From: PALSA-188 sp963720075
Lineage (GTDB): Bacteria > Acidobacteriota > Terriglobia > Terriglobales > Acidobacteriaceae
Assembly: GCA_963720075.1 (NCBI GenBank)
Contig: CAVREG010000012.1
Span: forward strand, 1 to 64,000
Direction of reading: 5' to 3'
DNA length: 64,000 nt
Shown piece by piece: positions 26,312 to 34,329 of the stretch; within the stretch, counting starts at the first letter, position 1, and each line of letters opens with the position of its first letter. The notes under the pieces are model-generated. The model made no database searches, had not been told where the DNA came from, and saw only the letters and a list, made by a program, of their open reading frames with translations. The position numbers were made by a program, and so were the translations under genes.

Positions 26312-26500
26312 ATGGCACACGTTTGTGATGTTTGCGGCAAAGGGCCGCAGTTTGGAAATACGATCAGCCACGCGCACAATGTCAGCCGGCGGCGCTGGAA
26401 TGTGAATCTGCGTCCGGTTCATGCGAAAGTAAAAGGCGTCGGCAAGCGCATCCGCGTCTGCACTTCCTGTCTGCGCAGCGGCAAAGTCGTTAAAGCCTAG
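26312..26500 (+). CDS. rpmB: 50S ribosomal protein L28
   Basis: A 62-aa large-subunit ribosomal protein. The start HVCDVCGKGPQFGNTISHAH with the CxxC pair, RRRWNVNLRPV and the end RVCTSCLRSGKVVKA identify the four-cysteine (zinc-binding, C+) form of L28. GGGGAG lies ten bases before the ATG. The gene is single. Confidence 0.96.
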   Translation: MAHVCDVCGKGPQFGNTISHAHNVSRRRWNVNLRPVHAKVKGVGKRIRVCTSCLRSGKVVKA

Positions 26501-26522
26501 GAAATTTCAGATGCTGAATTTC
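26501..26522 (+). terminator. Weak hairpin after rpmB
   Basis: GAAATTTCAG and CTGAATTTC can pair with a single bulged T and a short loop, directly after the rpmB stop and before the convergent FKBP gene. It is AT-rich and lacks a T-tract. Confidence 0.35.
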
Positions 26523-26563
26523 GATTGCAGATTTAAATTCTGAACTCAACCATCTGCATTCGC

Positions 26564-27001
26564 CTACCGGACCCCCAGCAGTTCCACATCAAAGATCAAC
26601 GTCGCGTTGGGAGGAATCACGCCGCCTGCGCCTTGCGATCCATATCCAAGGTCCGGCGGAATACGAAGCTGGCGCTTTCCGCCTACTTTCATTCCAGCAA
26701 CGCCCTCGTCCCAACCCTTGATCACTTGTCCCTCACCGAGGTTAAAAGTGAAAGGTTCTCCGCGATCCACGGAGCTATCGAATTTCTTTCCGGTCGTGAG
26801 CCATCCGGTGTAATGGACTTTCACCATCTGACCTTTTTCTGCGACAGGTCCCGTACCGACTTTGATGTCCCAATACTGGAGCCCGCTAATCGTCGTCGTC
26901 CCTTTGCCTGTAACTTTGGTGGGTGCGTTAGTGCTGCTGCCTTGAGCAAAAAGCGTCGTGACGACAAATGACAAAATGTAAATCAGAATCACATTCTTCA
27001 T
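26564..27001 (-). CDS. FKBP-type peptidyl-prolyl cis-trans isomerase, exported
   Basis: Catalyses proline isomerisation in exported proteins. A signal peptide (NVILIYILSFVVTTLFAQG) is followed by one FKBP domain: VKVHYTGWLTTGKKFDSSVD, GEGQVIKGWDEGVAGMKVGG, LRIPPDLGYGSQGAGGVIPP and NATLIFDVELL. All usual active-site residues (Y, D, W, Y) are visible. Length of 145 aa is normal for a periplasmic FkpA-short/FKBP form. It is followed downstream only by the convergent rpmB. Confidence 0.93.
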   Translation of the reverse strand: MKNVILIYILSFVVTTLFAQGSSTNAPTKVTGKGTTTISGLQYWDIKVGTGPVAEKGQMVKVHYTGWLTTGKKFDSSVDRGEPFTFNLGEGQVIKGWDEGVAGMKVGGKRQLRIPPDLGYGSQGAGGVIPPNATLIFDVELLGVR

Positions 27002-27071
27002 CAGTTAAATTCTCCCAGAAACGATTTCTTCGACGATCTTTCCAGTAGGAGGTTTACCACAGCGCAAAAAG

Positions 27072-27449
27072 TTATGCCAATGCGATTACATCAATTTCGA
27101 CTTGAACATCCTTGGGCAGGCGCGCCGCTTCGACCGTTGATCTCGCAGGCGGACTCGAATTGAAATACCTCCCATAGACCTCATTCATCGCGGCAAAATC
27201 TCCCATATTCTTCAGAAAGACGGTTGATCGGACGACTTTTTCCAGACTGCTTCCGGCTGCGGTTAGAATCGCTGCCAGATTTTTCAGCACCCGGTCTGTC
27301 TGCTCTGTAATGCCACCGCCCATAACCTGCTGCGTCGCCGGATCCATTGCAACCTGTCCCGAGACAAACACGAAACCGTTCGCCCGTATGGCCTGAGAGT
27401 ACGGCCCAATGGCCTGCGGAGCATCTTTGGTCGCAATCACTTCTCGCAT
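27072..27449 (-). CDS. ridA: RidA/YjgF-family enamine/imine deaminase
   Basis: Hydrolyses reactive 2-aminoacrylate and related enamines released by PLP enzymes. Signature: DAPQAIGPYSQAIRANGFVF, SGQVAMDP, VVRSTVFLKNMGDFAAMNEV and PARSTVEAARLPKDVQVEID, including the substrate-binding Arg in PARSTV. Length of 125 aa is typical. It reads with the FKBP gene but 70 bases upstream of it. Confidence 0.94.
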   Translation of the reverse strand: MREVIATKDAPQAIGPYSQAIRANGFVFVSGQVAMDPATQQVMGGGITEQTDRVLKNLAAILTAAGSSLEKVVRSTVFLKNMGDFAAMNEVYGRYFNSSPPARSTVEAARLPKDVQVEIDVIALA

Positions 27450-27473
27450 GGATTCTCCTGTGACCTAATCATA

Positions 27474-28082
27474 CTAACGTGACGACAGCTTCGCTGGCAG
27501 GTACGACGGATTCCTGCTGAGGATAATTAAACCGGTTATCCACAGGGCGAGGGCTGTGCCTCCGGCGTTCGTGGCCAAGCGGAGGGAGGTTGGAGGAATC
27601 AACAGCGAACCAAGAGACGACAGCAATATTGCCGAGGCGGTTGCGTAGTAAAGAGGCAGTTTGAAGAGTTTGCCGAGAGGAAAGAAGTGAAGTCCCACGA
27701 CCGCATCAATCCACTGCGGAATTAAATCCTTCCTCTGGAAATGGCCCAATATTGGTCCTCCGAGCAATATCGCAGCCACTTCTATTGCAAGGATTATCCC
27801 GAACCGGATGGCGTAGAACCTTCTGCGTCCCTTGTCAGAAGCGGACTTTCGCGCCTGCCGGAGGATGACAAGCTGCGCGATTGACCAGACTAAAAAAATT
27901 GCGGTGATCGCAGCGATCGCATAAAACCAACCCCGCCTTCCGGTTTGGATGGCGGCCAATGTCCACCAATACATCGAATAGGCACCGAACCCAGTCAGGA
28001 CAATCGCGCCAACCGTCCTGCCCCTGAACCGAACCCACGCATCTTGCCCCAAGGGGCCCAAAATTCCGCCCGCCTCGTCCAT
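27474..28082 (-). CDS. Hypothetical integral membrane protein
   Basis: A 202-aa protein with about six hydrophobic helices and few charged loops. The segment WIDAVVGLHFFPLGKLFKLP is conserved-looking and unusually aromatic, but I do not recognise a named family with confidence. It lies 24 bases before ridA on the same strand and could be co-transcribed with it. Confidence 0.68.
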   Translation of the reverse strand: MDEAGGILGPLGQDAWVRFRGRTVGAIVLTGFGAYSMYWWTLAAIQTGRRGWFYAIAAITAIFLVWSIAQLVILRQARKSASDKGRRRFYAIRFGIILAIEVAAILLGGPILGHFQRKDLIPQWIDAVVGLHFFPLGKLFKLPLYYATASAILLSSLGSLLIPPTSLRLATNAGGTALALWITGLIILSRNPSYLPAKLSSR

Positions 28083-28210
28083 TTCATCCTCCGGTCCGAG
28101 ATATTCGCCGCCCTGGGCTCCAGGTTCGGCCCCATTCTATTCAGGGAGGGCGAGCAGCCTCTCACAGAATTATTACACGGCGGTGTTCCGCGTTAGTTGT
28201 GGAAGCCGTG

Positions 28211-28624
28211 TCAAGATTTTCGCGCAGCGATGTCGCTGCGGATTACCTCCATGTAGTCTCGAGCCGTTTCGAGGGCGTGCTCGGCATCCTGATGCGAGAC
28301 AAAGCCGGCGTCGTCGTAGAGGGCCAAATTTCTTTTTCGGCGGAGACGGTCAAACACGGTGATCACCCCAGCGTGTCGCTTGCCAATTCGCGCCCGGACG
28401 AATTCTATGATCGCGATGTGATGCCCAGGCTGACTCCGGGCGCGGAATCCATGGCTAAACATAAAGCCTAACGAAGCCTTGAGCATCGCTTCGTACGCCT
28501 GCTGTAGGGCGGCCTCATCGTCGAATTCAAGAATCTTCTTGGCCGAAGCGAGCTTTTTCTCGGCGCTCAGCAAGAAACGGTCAATCTGTGCCCAATCTAT
28601 CTTTTGTGGCTTGAGTTTCTTCAC
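28211..28624 (-). CDS. HEPN-domain protein, putative toxin of a HEPN/MNT pair
   Basis: An all-helical 137-aa HEPN-fold protein. In HEPN/MNT toxin-antitoxin systems the HEPN partner is an RNase toxin that the nucleotidyltransferase modifies on a Tyr. Here the motif region is RRKRNLALYDD: R98 and N99 are present, but the His of the RX4-6H motif is replaced and Y103 stands at that position, so RNase activity is uncertain. It overlaps the nucleotidyltransferase gene by four bases, so both are translated together. Confidence 0.8.
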   Translation of the reverse strand: MKKLKPQKIDWAQIDRFLLSAEKKLASAKKILEFDDEAALQQAYEAMLKASLGFMFSHGFRARSQPGHHIAIIEFVRARIGKRHAGVITVFDRLRRKRNLALYDDAGFVSHQDAEHALETARDYMEVIRSDIAARKS

Positions 28625-29175
28625 GTCGCTCCGACGAGCTGGACCCGCTTATTGTGCCAGACGCTTTCAAGGAGGGCATCCTTGCGAGCACGGCGCGACT
28701 CGAATTCTTTTGGAGTGAGAACCGTGTAGTTGATTTCGCGTCCGAGTTGCCGCTCAAGCTTTTCCATGGCTTCCGCTAAGACTTCCGCATCAGGCGTCCC
28801 AATTACTAGCACATCGATGTCGCTGGCAGCGTCCTGCTGGTTACGAGCAAAAGAACCGTACAGAAACGCCCCTCTTATTCCCTTGATTGTCTTGAGGGAT
28901 TGGGTGAGCAGGGGCGCCGCGCCGATAGTTTTCGCAACAATACTGCGCACTTCGTTAAAAAGAGGATAGTCGCGATTGAGCTGAAAATACTTCTGCCGAC
29001 CGCTCAATTCCGACCGGAATAACCCCTCGCTTTCCAAACGGCCTAACTCTTTCGAGAGGTTCGAAGGATCAATGCGAAGCCGCGCCGCCAACTCCCGCAG
29101 ATGGAGACGAGCCTTGGGATTTGTGAAGTAATAAACCAGCAGCCGCTGGCGCGCCTTGGAGCGAAAGTCGAGCAT
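28621..29175 (-). CDS. Nucleotidyltransferase (MNT) with N-terminal winged HTH
   Basis: First gene of a HEPN/MNT pair. Residues ~10-70 form a winged helix-turn-helix (LHLRELAARLRIDPSNLSKE, then a wing with GRQKYFQLNRDY). Residues ~100-175 form a minimal nucleotidyltransferase with G107-S108 in AFLYGSFARN and the metal-binding D119/D121 in SDIDVLVIG. In characterised systems the MNT transfers AMP onto the HEPN toxin. The fused HTH makes autoregulation likely, and a duplicated inverted repeat starts at the ATG itself. Confidence 0.86.
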   Translation of the reverse strand: MLDFRSKARQRLLVYYFTNPKARLHLRELAARLRIDPSNLSKELGRLESEGLFRSELSGRQKYFQLNRDYPLFNEVRSIVAKTIGAAPLLTQSLKTIKGIRGAFLYGSFARNQQDAASDIDVLVIGTPDAEVLAEAMEKLERQLGREINYTVLTPKEFESRRARKDALLESVWHNKRVQLVGAT

Positions 29176-29216
29176 GTGGTGTTAGATTACCACACATGTG
29201 GTAGGTGTAGACCACA
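29175..29216 (-). promoter_or_regulatory. Duplicated inverted-repeat operator TGTGGT-N8-ACCACA
   Basis: Two copies of TGTGGT-N8-ACCACA, at 29175-29194 and 29197-29216, separated by CA. The repeat period is 22 bp, two helical turns. The first copy touches the start codon of the MNT-HTH gene. The inner half-sites also form ACCACA-CA-TGTGGT. Arrangement and position fit binding by two dimers of the HTH protein encoded next to it. Confidence 0.75.
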
Positions 29217-29276
29217 CGCAGGCCGATTCCTAGGCCTAGATCCATGGCGAGTAAAGAATAGGGCTCTTCAGCTGTT

Positions 29277-30069
29277 TCAACTTTCCTTGATGACTTCAAA
29301 TAAGGCAATGTACTTTTCCATGACCGAAAGCATGAAGAGTTGAAGGGCAATCGGATTGTAGCCTTGATACTTAAATCCGAGCCTCTTTCCAAACTCCCAA
29401 AAAACTGTACCTCCAGGGCGATCTCCCGGGTTGTCAGGGATTTCCTTGTATGCCGAATATTCTAGGTTAAGCTCGGAGCACAGAAACGAGAATGCCCCTG
29501 AGAAATACCAGGCGACAATCGCGCAGCTACTTGCCCTTGTAGCTGATCCAAGAACCTATCTCTGTCTTCTCCCAGCTTTCGAAACGCATTCCGGCGATAT
29601 AAGTGAAGGTAAATGGCGCACACTTCGGCTTCGACTTGTGGAATCACTATTTCGGGTGGCAGCGAACTTCCGGTCGTAAGAGCACGTTTAAATGCCGGTG
29701 CCACTTCCTTTGCCGTGGCGATCAGTGCACTCGCTGAGAACATCGCGGCTCTTTCTAAGGAAGGTGGTTGAGCAAATGCCGTGTAAGCCTCCTCGCCCAA
29801 GAATTCTTTAAGCGCGTAAGAATCTCCTCCCGGTCTGCATAGTTCAAAATACTTGTGTAAAAACAGAGCTTCAGAAGTGGCGCTGCGGTTTCTTTGCAGG
29901 GCATATCCATGAATGGATAGAGTGCCTCAAGAAATTTGGGATCGTAATATGCTTCTTGTCCCTTTGATTTTCCCTCGTCTTCGATCAGTTTCAGCATCCC
30001 CCTTATTTCGTCAGCAACCATCTTGAAATCACATTCTTCCGAGAGCGCTTTCCGCTGATTTTGGTCCAT
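29277..30069 (-). pseudogene. Hypothetical gene broken by two frame changes
   Basis: Three consecutive minus-strand frames read as one protein. Part one begins MDQNQRKALSEECDFKMV (ATG 30069) and runs to YADREEILTR; part two continues LKEFLGEEAYTAFAQ to GEDRDRFLDQLQ; part three continues AIVAWYFSGAFSFLCSELN to FEVIKES before the stop at 29277-29279. The breaks lie near 29808-29812 and 29524-29530, each mended by one extra base. The conceptual ~260-aa protein is not recognised. Either a decaying gene or two sequence errors. Confidence 0.55.
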
Positions 30070-30239
30070 TCGCGGTTCCTCGTCAGAGCCTCGCCGCTTC
30101 AATTGGGGCTGGCCGACACCTTGTGAGGTTTTGGTCTCGGCGAGCATAACATCAGTAAGAAAGCCACAGCGCGTCACCGTTTTAAGCTTGGGGGAATCGG
30201 AGCTGCCGATCTCGATTCGTCAGTTACTTCTCCAGCATT

Positions 30240-31697
30240 TCAATCCCGCGCCCGATTCTTGATCCAGATCGGCGTGCCTACGAATCCGAATGCCTTTCGG
30301 ATTTGATTTTCCAGGAATCGCTGATAGGAAAAATGCAGTTGCACTTTTCGGTTGGTAAATAGCACGAATGTCGGCGGAGCAACCGACGACTGCGTCATGT
30401 AGTAAATCTTTACCTGCTGGCGCGCTGGCACGGCAGCGCGGTCAAAATCTACTGTCTTGACGAAACGATTCATCTCGCCAGTGCCGATGCGCTTGCGGCG
30501 TTCGGTCGCGACTTCTTTTAGTGTGGGGAAGATTTTGTCGGTGCCCACTCCGGTTGAAGCGGAGACAAATAATACCGGCGCATAGCTCAGGAATTTGAGC
30601 GAATCGCGGAGTTTGTATTCGTAGGTCTCACGGTCGGCGGGGCGTTTGCTGTCCTGCATTCGCGCGGCCTTGGACTGGCTCGCGCTTCGTTTCTGGCCAC
30701 TGGTTATCAAATCCCATTTGTTCACGATGATAATGACTGAGCGGCCGCTTTCGTGCGCGTAGCCCGCGATGGTGGCGTCGAGCGCGCTCACGCCTTCGGT
30801 CCCGTCTATCACTAGGATCGCGACGTCGGCGGCCTCCAGGTGTTTTCGCGCCATGACCACGGAAAGTTTTTCCGCCATCAAATGCGTCTTGCCCTTCCGG
30901 CGAATCCCGGCGGTGTCAATGAAACGGAATTTTTGCCCATCGCGCTCGACAATTTCGTCAACGGCATCGCGAGTGGTACCGGGAATCGGGGAAACAATTG
31001 CCCGCGAAGTGCCGGTGAGCCGGTTCAGAAGCGTTGATTTGCCGACGTTCGGATGTCCAATAATGGCGACTTTGGTTTCTTTGGGGGCGTCCGGTTCGGC
31101 GTCTTCTTCGATTGCGACTTCTTCTGGCGTTCCTGCCTCTGGAGTTCGAAACTCCACCTTTGCGTCAGGCACTGCCGTCTCTAATTTCAACGCTTCAAAA
31201 ATGGAATCGAGCAGATCGTCAACGCCGCGTCCGTGCTCGGCGGAAATTGGAAAAAGTTTCCTGATCCCAAGTCGGTGAAATTCATCGGCCAGGCGCTCTT
31301 GCTTGTCGCTGTCAATTTTGTTTACAGCGAGAAACAGAGGCTTGCCGCCGCGAATCATCAGTCGTGCGAGTTCGAGATCGGGTCCGGTAACTTCGGTTCT
31401 CCCGTCAATCACCATGATGACCGCATCGGACTCGGCAAGAGCAACTTTCGCCTGGCGGAATATTTCCGACGGAATGAAATCTTTGTCTTCAGGAATGATG
31501 CCGCCGGTATCCACAATTCGCAGACGATGTCCTCGCCACTCTGCCTCGCCGTAGAGCCGGTCGCGAGTGATGCCGGGTTCGTCTCCAACAATGGCCCGCC
31601 GCGATCCGACAATGCGATTGAACAGCGTGGACTTCCCAACGTTCGGACGGCCCACGATAGCGAGGGTCGGCACGCCGGCAGCGGGAAGCTCGCTCAT
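30240..31697 (-). CDS. der: Ribosome biogenesis GTPase Der (EngA)
   Basis: Double GTPase needed for 50S subunit assembly. First G domain: VGRPNVGKSTLFNRIVG, DEPGITRD, DTGG, NKID. Second G domain: IGHPNVGKSTLLNRLTG, IPGTTRDAVD, DTAGI, NKWDL. A C-terminal KH-like domain follows with YYMTQSSVAPPTFVLFTN. Between the G domains and inside G2 sits a long insert (SGQKRSASQSKAARMQDSKR) not usual in Der. ATG 31697 (MSELPAAG) is more likely than the one at 31721. Confidence 0.95.
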   Translation of the reverse strand: MSELPAAGVPTLAIVGRPNVGKSTLFNRIVGSRRAIVGDEPGITRDRLYGEAEWRGHRLRIVDTGGIIPEDKDFIPSEIFRQAKVALAESDAVIMVIDGRTEVTGPDLELARLMIRGGKPLFLAVNKIDSDKQERLADEFHRLGIRKLFPISAEHGRGVDDLLDSIFEALKLETAVPDAKVEFRTPEAGTPEEVAIEEDAEPDAPKETKVAIIGHPNVGKSTLLNRLTGTSRAIVSPIPGTTRDAVDEIVERDGQKFRFIDTAGIRRKGKTHLMAEKLSVVMARKHLEAADVAILVIDGTEGVSALDATIAGYAHESGRSVIIIVNKWDLITSGQKRSASQSKAARMQDSKRPADRETYEYKLRDSLKFLSYAPVLFVSASTGVGTDKIFPTLKEVATERRKRIGTGEMNRFVKTVDFDRAAVPARQQVKIYYMTQSSVAPPTFVLFTNRKVQLHFSYQRFLENQIRKAFGFVGTPIWIKNRARD

Positions 31698-31813
31698 CGC
31701 ACTGGATCGGATTCTGGTCATAGGAGCGGTCGTGGGGCGTTGGTCTTTGGTCGTTGGCTAAATCAAAAGCGAAAAGACACTTAGGAACCCTGATCAAGTA
31801 TCTTGCGGCTTTT

Positions 31814-31833
31814 CGCGGGCGAGGGCGCCCGCG
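31814..31833 (+). repeat. Dispersed hairpin repeat, AGGG loop
   Basis: CGCGGGCG (31814-31821), loop AGGG, CGCCCGCG (31826-31833). A perfect 8-bp stem between der and the upstream diguanylate cyclase gene. The stem differs from those at 40035 and 48666 but the AGGG loop is the same. The CTACG tail is replaced by CACACG. Confidence 0.6.
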
Positions 31834-31854
31834 CCACACGACCAACGACGTGGT

Positions 31855-33231
31855 TCAAGCAATACTACGCCCTGCGCCGCGCGGACTGCGGGAGCGGGTT
31901 GCGCGGAAGGCTTCGACGCGATTGCGTCCGGCGTGCTTGGCGCGATAGAGCGCCTTGTCCGCTAAGTGAATTACCTGCTCTGCTTCGACCGTGTTTGAAG
32001 TGGGCTCGGCGACGCCGATGCTTACGGTCACGGATAGTGCGTCTTCCGATGCCGTCGCCGAAAACTTTTTCGCCGCAGCTTTCTTGACGGCCGCTTTCTT
32101 GGGGCCAGCATTTCGCCGGTCCGGTCCTCGTGATTCGGTCCGCCTTTCTGGCGCCGAGCGCAATCGAAAACTGGAAACTTCAATCGCCGCGCGCAGCATT
32201 TCCAGATGGTCCAAAACTTCCTTCATGCTCTTCCCAGAAAACAGAATAGAAAATTCTTCCCCGCCAACGCGATAACTCCTACCGCCGCCGCCCACTGCCG
32301 CAAGCCTTCCTGCCACCAATCGCAAGACCTGGTCTCCGGTCTCGTGTCCATAGGTGTCGTTGAAACTCTTGAAATGATCAATGTCAACCACGGCGATTGA
32401 ATAAGGCTGGGCCAATCCTGGCAGCGCTTCGTTGAACGCCCGGCGGGACGGCAATCCTGTCAGTTCATCGTGATAGGCGAGCGCATAAGTGTTTTCAATA
32501 ATTGAGCTGACTAAAATCAATCCCGCGGTTGCGAAATAGGCAGTTCCGGCTTTGCTAATTCCACCGGCTTGCAGGCCCATGAACGCCGCTCCCGAGGACC
32601 AAAGCAATCCACCCTCGAGTGGTTTTCGGTAGAGCAGGAACCTCAGCAGCAGAACGCCGAAAGCGAGCACGAACATGATCAGGCCCGGCTGCGGCAAAGT
32701 CGTCCAATGGAATCGGCCTAGTCCGAAAATTGGATCGTGAATTACGGCCGGCCCGGTCCGCTCTCCTGGACGGCAGATCGCTGCGACGAACACAGATTCG
32801 AAAAAGAGCAGCGCGATACGTGAGGCGATGCCAGGAAATGCGAATCCGCGCTCGCGGACAAACGCAACAAAGATAAAATTCAGCGGGATTAAGAAAGCAA
32901 CTGCCTCAAACGCAATGCGGCCGGGCCCGGATGACGCGGGGCGCCCCGGAGAAAAGAATTCAACTGCTCGGTAAGCCAGTAGTACGGTCATCAATGCGAA
33001 GAGAATGCGGCTTGAGCGAAACCGCCATGCCAGCAAAATCCCCGCGAAGAATACCGCGTAATAGTAGAAGTGGACTGCTGGTGCTGACAGGTGAATCAAC
33101 CCGGTTCCGACAACTGTGCCGGCGAAGATGAGGAGGATGCCGCCCGGCAGAAACAGCGATTTGAGCGTTTTGATAGTCAATTTGTTGGGAAAGGCGTCGG
33201 ACGCTCGAATCAAGAAAAGGCATCCATCCAC
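31855..33231 (-). CDS. Membrane diguanylate cyclase (GGDEF) with Lys/Ala-rich insert
   Basis: Makes cyclic di-GMP. An N-terminal membrane domain with about seven helices (residues ~25-245) leads to a GGDEF domain starting at YHDELTGLPSRRAF. The active-site motif is GGEEF (323-327) and metal/substrate residues DIDHFKSFNDTYGH (283-296) are intact. There is no RxxD inhibitory site in front. Unusually, residues ~358-398 form an Arg- then Lys/Ala-rich insertion (ending KKAAVKKAAAKK) before the domain resumes at VTVSIGVAE. The cognate signal is unknown. Confidence 0.9.
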   Translation of the reverse strand: MDGCLFLIRASDAFPNKLTIKTLKSLFLPGGILLIFAGTVVGTGLIHLSAPAVHFYYYAVFFAGILLAWRFRSSRILFALMTVLLAYRAVEFFSPGRPASSGPGRIAFEAVAFLIPLNFIFVAFVRERGFAFPGIASRIALLFFESVFVAAICRPGERTGPAVIHDPIFGLGRFHWTTLPQPGLIMFVLAFGVLLLRFLLYRKPLEGGLLWSSGAAFMGLQAGGISKAGTAYFATAGLILVSSIIENTYALAYHDELTGLPSRRAFNEALPGLAQPYSIAVVDIDHFKSFNDTYGHETGDQVLRLVAGRLAAVGGGGRSYRVGGEEFSILFSGKSMKEVLDHLEMLRAAIEVSSFRLRSAPERRTESRGPDRRNAGPKKAAVKKAAAKKFSATASEDALSVTVSIGVAEPTSNTVEAEQVIHLADKALYRAKHAGRNRVEAFRATRSRSPRGAGRSIA

Positions 33232-33397
33232 CCATCCAAATTATCACCCCGCGTTGACCAGAGAGTGAGTGGCGGCGAGGATTCCCATTTCTGCACTCGG
33301 TTTTATTTGAGGAATCCGAGACCTTCGTGCGAAGCGCAATTTCGTTCCACGACAACCTTCCTACTTAACAATCAAAGACGCTGATTAGAACAACCTT

Positions 33398-34099
33398 ATG
33401 CGAATCTTGATTGCCGAAGACGATTCTGCCCTGGCCAGTTTTGTGAAAAAGGGATTGGAAGCGGAACATTACGCGGTAGATATTTCGCCCAATGGTGAAC
33501 ACGCCCGCGCCATGGCCGCCGAGTTCGATTATGACCTGCTAATCCTGGATCTGGGCTTGCCACTGCTGGATGGAATTACAGTACTTAGATCACTTCGGGA
33601 ATACCGGCCGCGGATGCCGATTCTGGTCTTGACCGCCCGCAACCGCATCGAAGACCGCGTGCAATGCCTAGACCTGGGCGCGGACGACTATTTGATCAAG
33701 CCTTTTTCTTTTGTGGAGCTGTCGGCCCGCATTCGCGCTCTGCTTCGCCGAAGCAATCTCCCATTAGCCTCGACGCTTACGGTTGCCGATCTGAAACTCG
33801 ACCGTATTGAGCGGCGAGTGGAACGCGGTGGCCGCAGAATTGACCTGACTTCCAAGGAATTCGCCTTGCTGGAATACATGATGCGCAACGTCGGGCGCCG
33901 CGTCACCCGCGCCATGATTATCGAGCACGTCTGGAATCTTTCCTTCGACACCTCCACAAACATTGTGGACGTGTACGTGAACTACCTGCGGCGCAAGATG
34001 GACAAAGACTTTTCCAGTCCGCTCATTCACACGGTTCGCGGGGTCGGCTATGAGTTAAGCAACCGTCCACCGGCGCAATCGCCTCAATTTCATATTTAG
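33398..34099 (+). CDS. OmpR/PhoB-family response regulator
   Basis: Two-component DNA-binding regulator. Receiver with D8-D9, phospho-acceptor D51 in LLILDLGLPLLDG, T79 and K101 in DYLIKPFSF. The C-terminal winged helix has LTSKEFALLEYMMRNVGRRV, TRAMIIEHVWN and VDVYVNYLRRKMDKD with the VRGVGYEL wing. Length of 233 aa is standard. No histidine kinase follows, unlike most such genes; a sigma factor gene follows instead. Confidence 0.93.
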   Translation: MRILIAEDDSALASFVKKGLEAEHYAVDISPNGEHARAMAAEFDYDLLILDLGLPLLDGITVLRSLREYRPRMPILVLTARNRIEDRVQCLDLGADDYLIKPFSFVELSARIRALLRRSNLPLASTLTVADLKLDRIERRVERGGRRIDLTSKEFALLEYMMRNVGRRVTRAMIIEHVWNLSFDTSTNIVDVYVNYLRRKMDKDFSSPLIHTVRGVGYELSNRPPAQSPQFHI

Positions 34100-34113
34100 T
34101 CCCGTTCGCGCAT

Positions 34114-34134
34114 CCATTCCCATGATGGGAATGG
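34114..34134. promoter_or_regulatory. Perfect palindrome after the OmpR-type regulator
   Basis: CCATTCCCAT (34114-34123), G, ATGGGAATGG (34125-34134). It may be a terminator (8-bp stem, 5-base loop) for the regulator gene or a protein-binding site. There is no T-tract after it. Confidence 0.5.
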
Positions 34135-34153
34135 CCGACGGCGGTAAGACCCT

Positions 34154-34180
34154 TCTAATCCCGCTCTAATCGGGTTCTAA
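34154..34180 (+). promoter_or_regulatory. Three TCTAA direct repeats with 11-bp period
   Basis: TCTAA begins at 34154, 34165 and 34176, exactly 11 bp apart. Direct repeats at this period are the usual binding pattern of OmpR/PhoB-family regulators, whose gene lies 55 bases upstream. The site lies ~150 bases before the sigma factor start. Activation of the sigma gene by the neighbouring regulator is an inference. Confidence 0.55.
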
Positions 34181-34329
34181 CCTTCCTGGAATCAAATCGC
34201 ACATGAACATACCGCGCCGTTTGTCCGCCTTTCTTGCTTTTGAGTTCTCCCGCCAAAATGCATTTGAGAAGCCCTGTGTCAGACCACGGCGCTATTTGTC
34301 CGACTAGGACCTTGAATTGGGAGAAGAAC

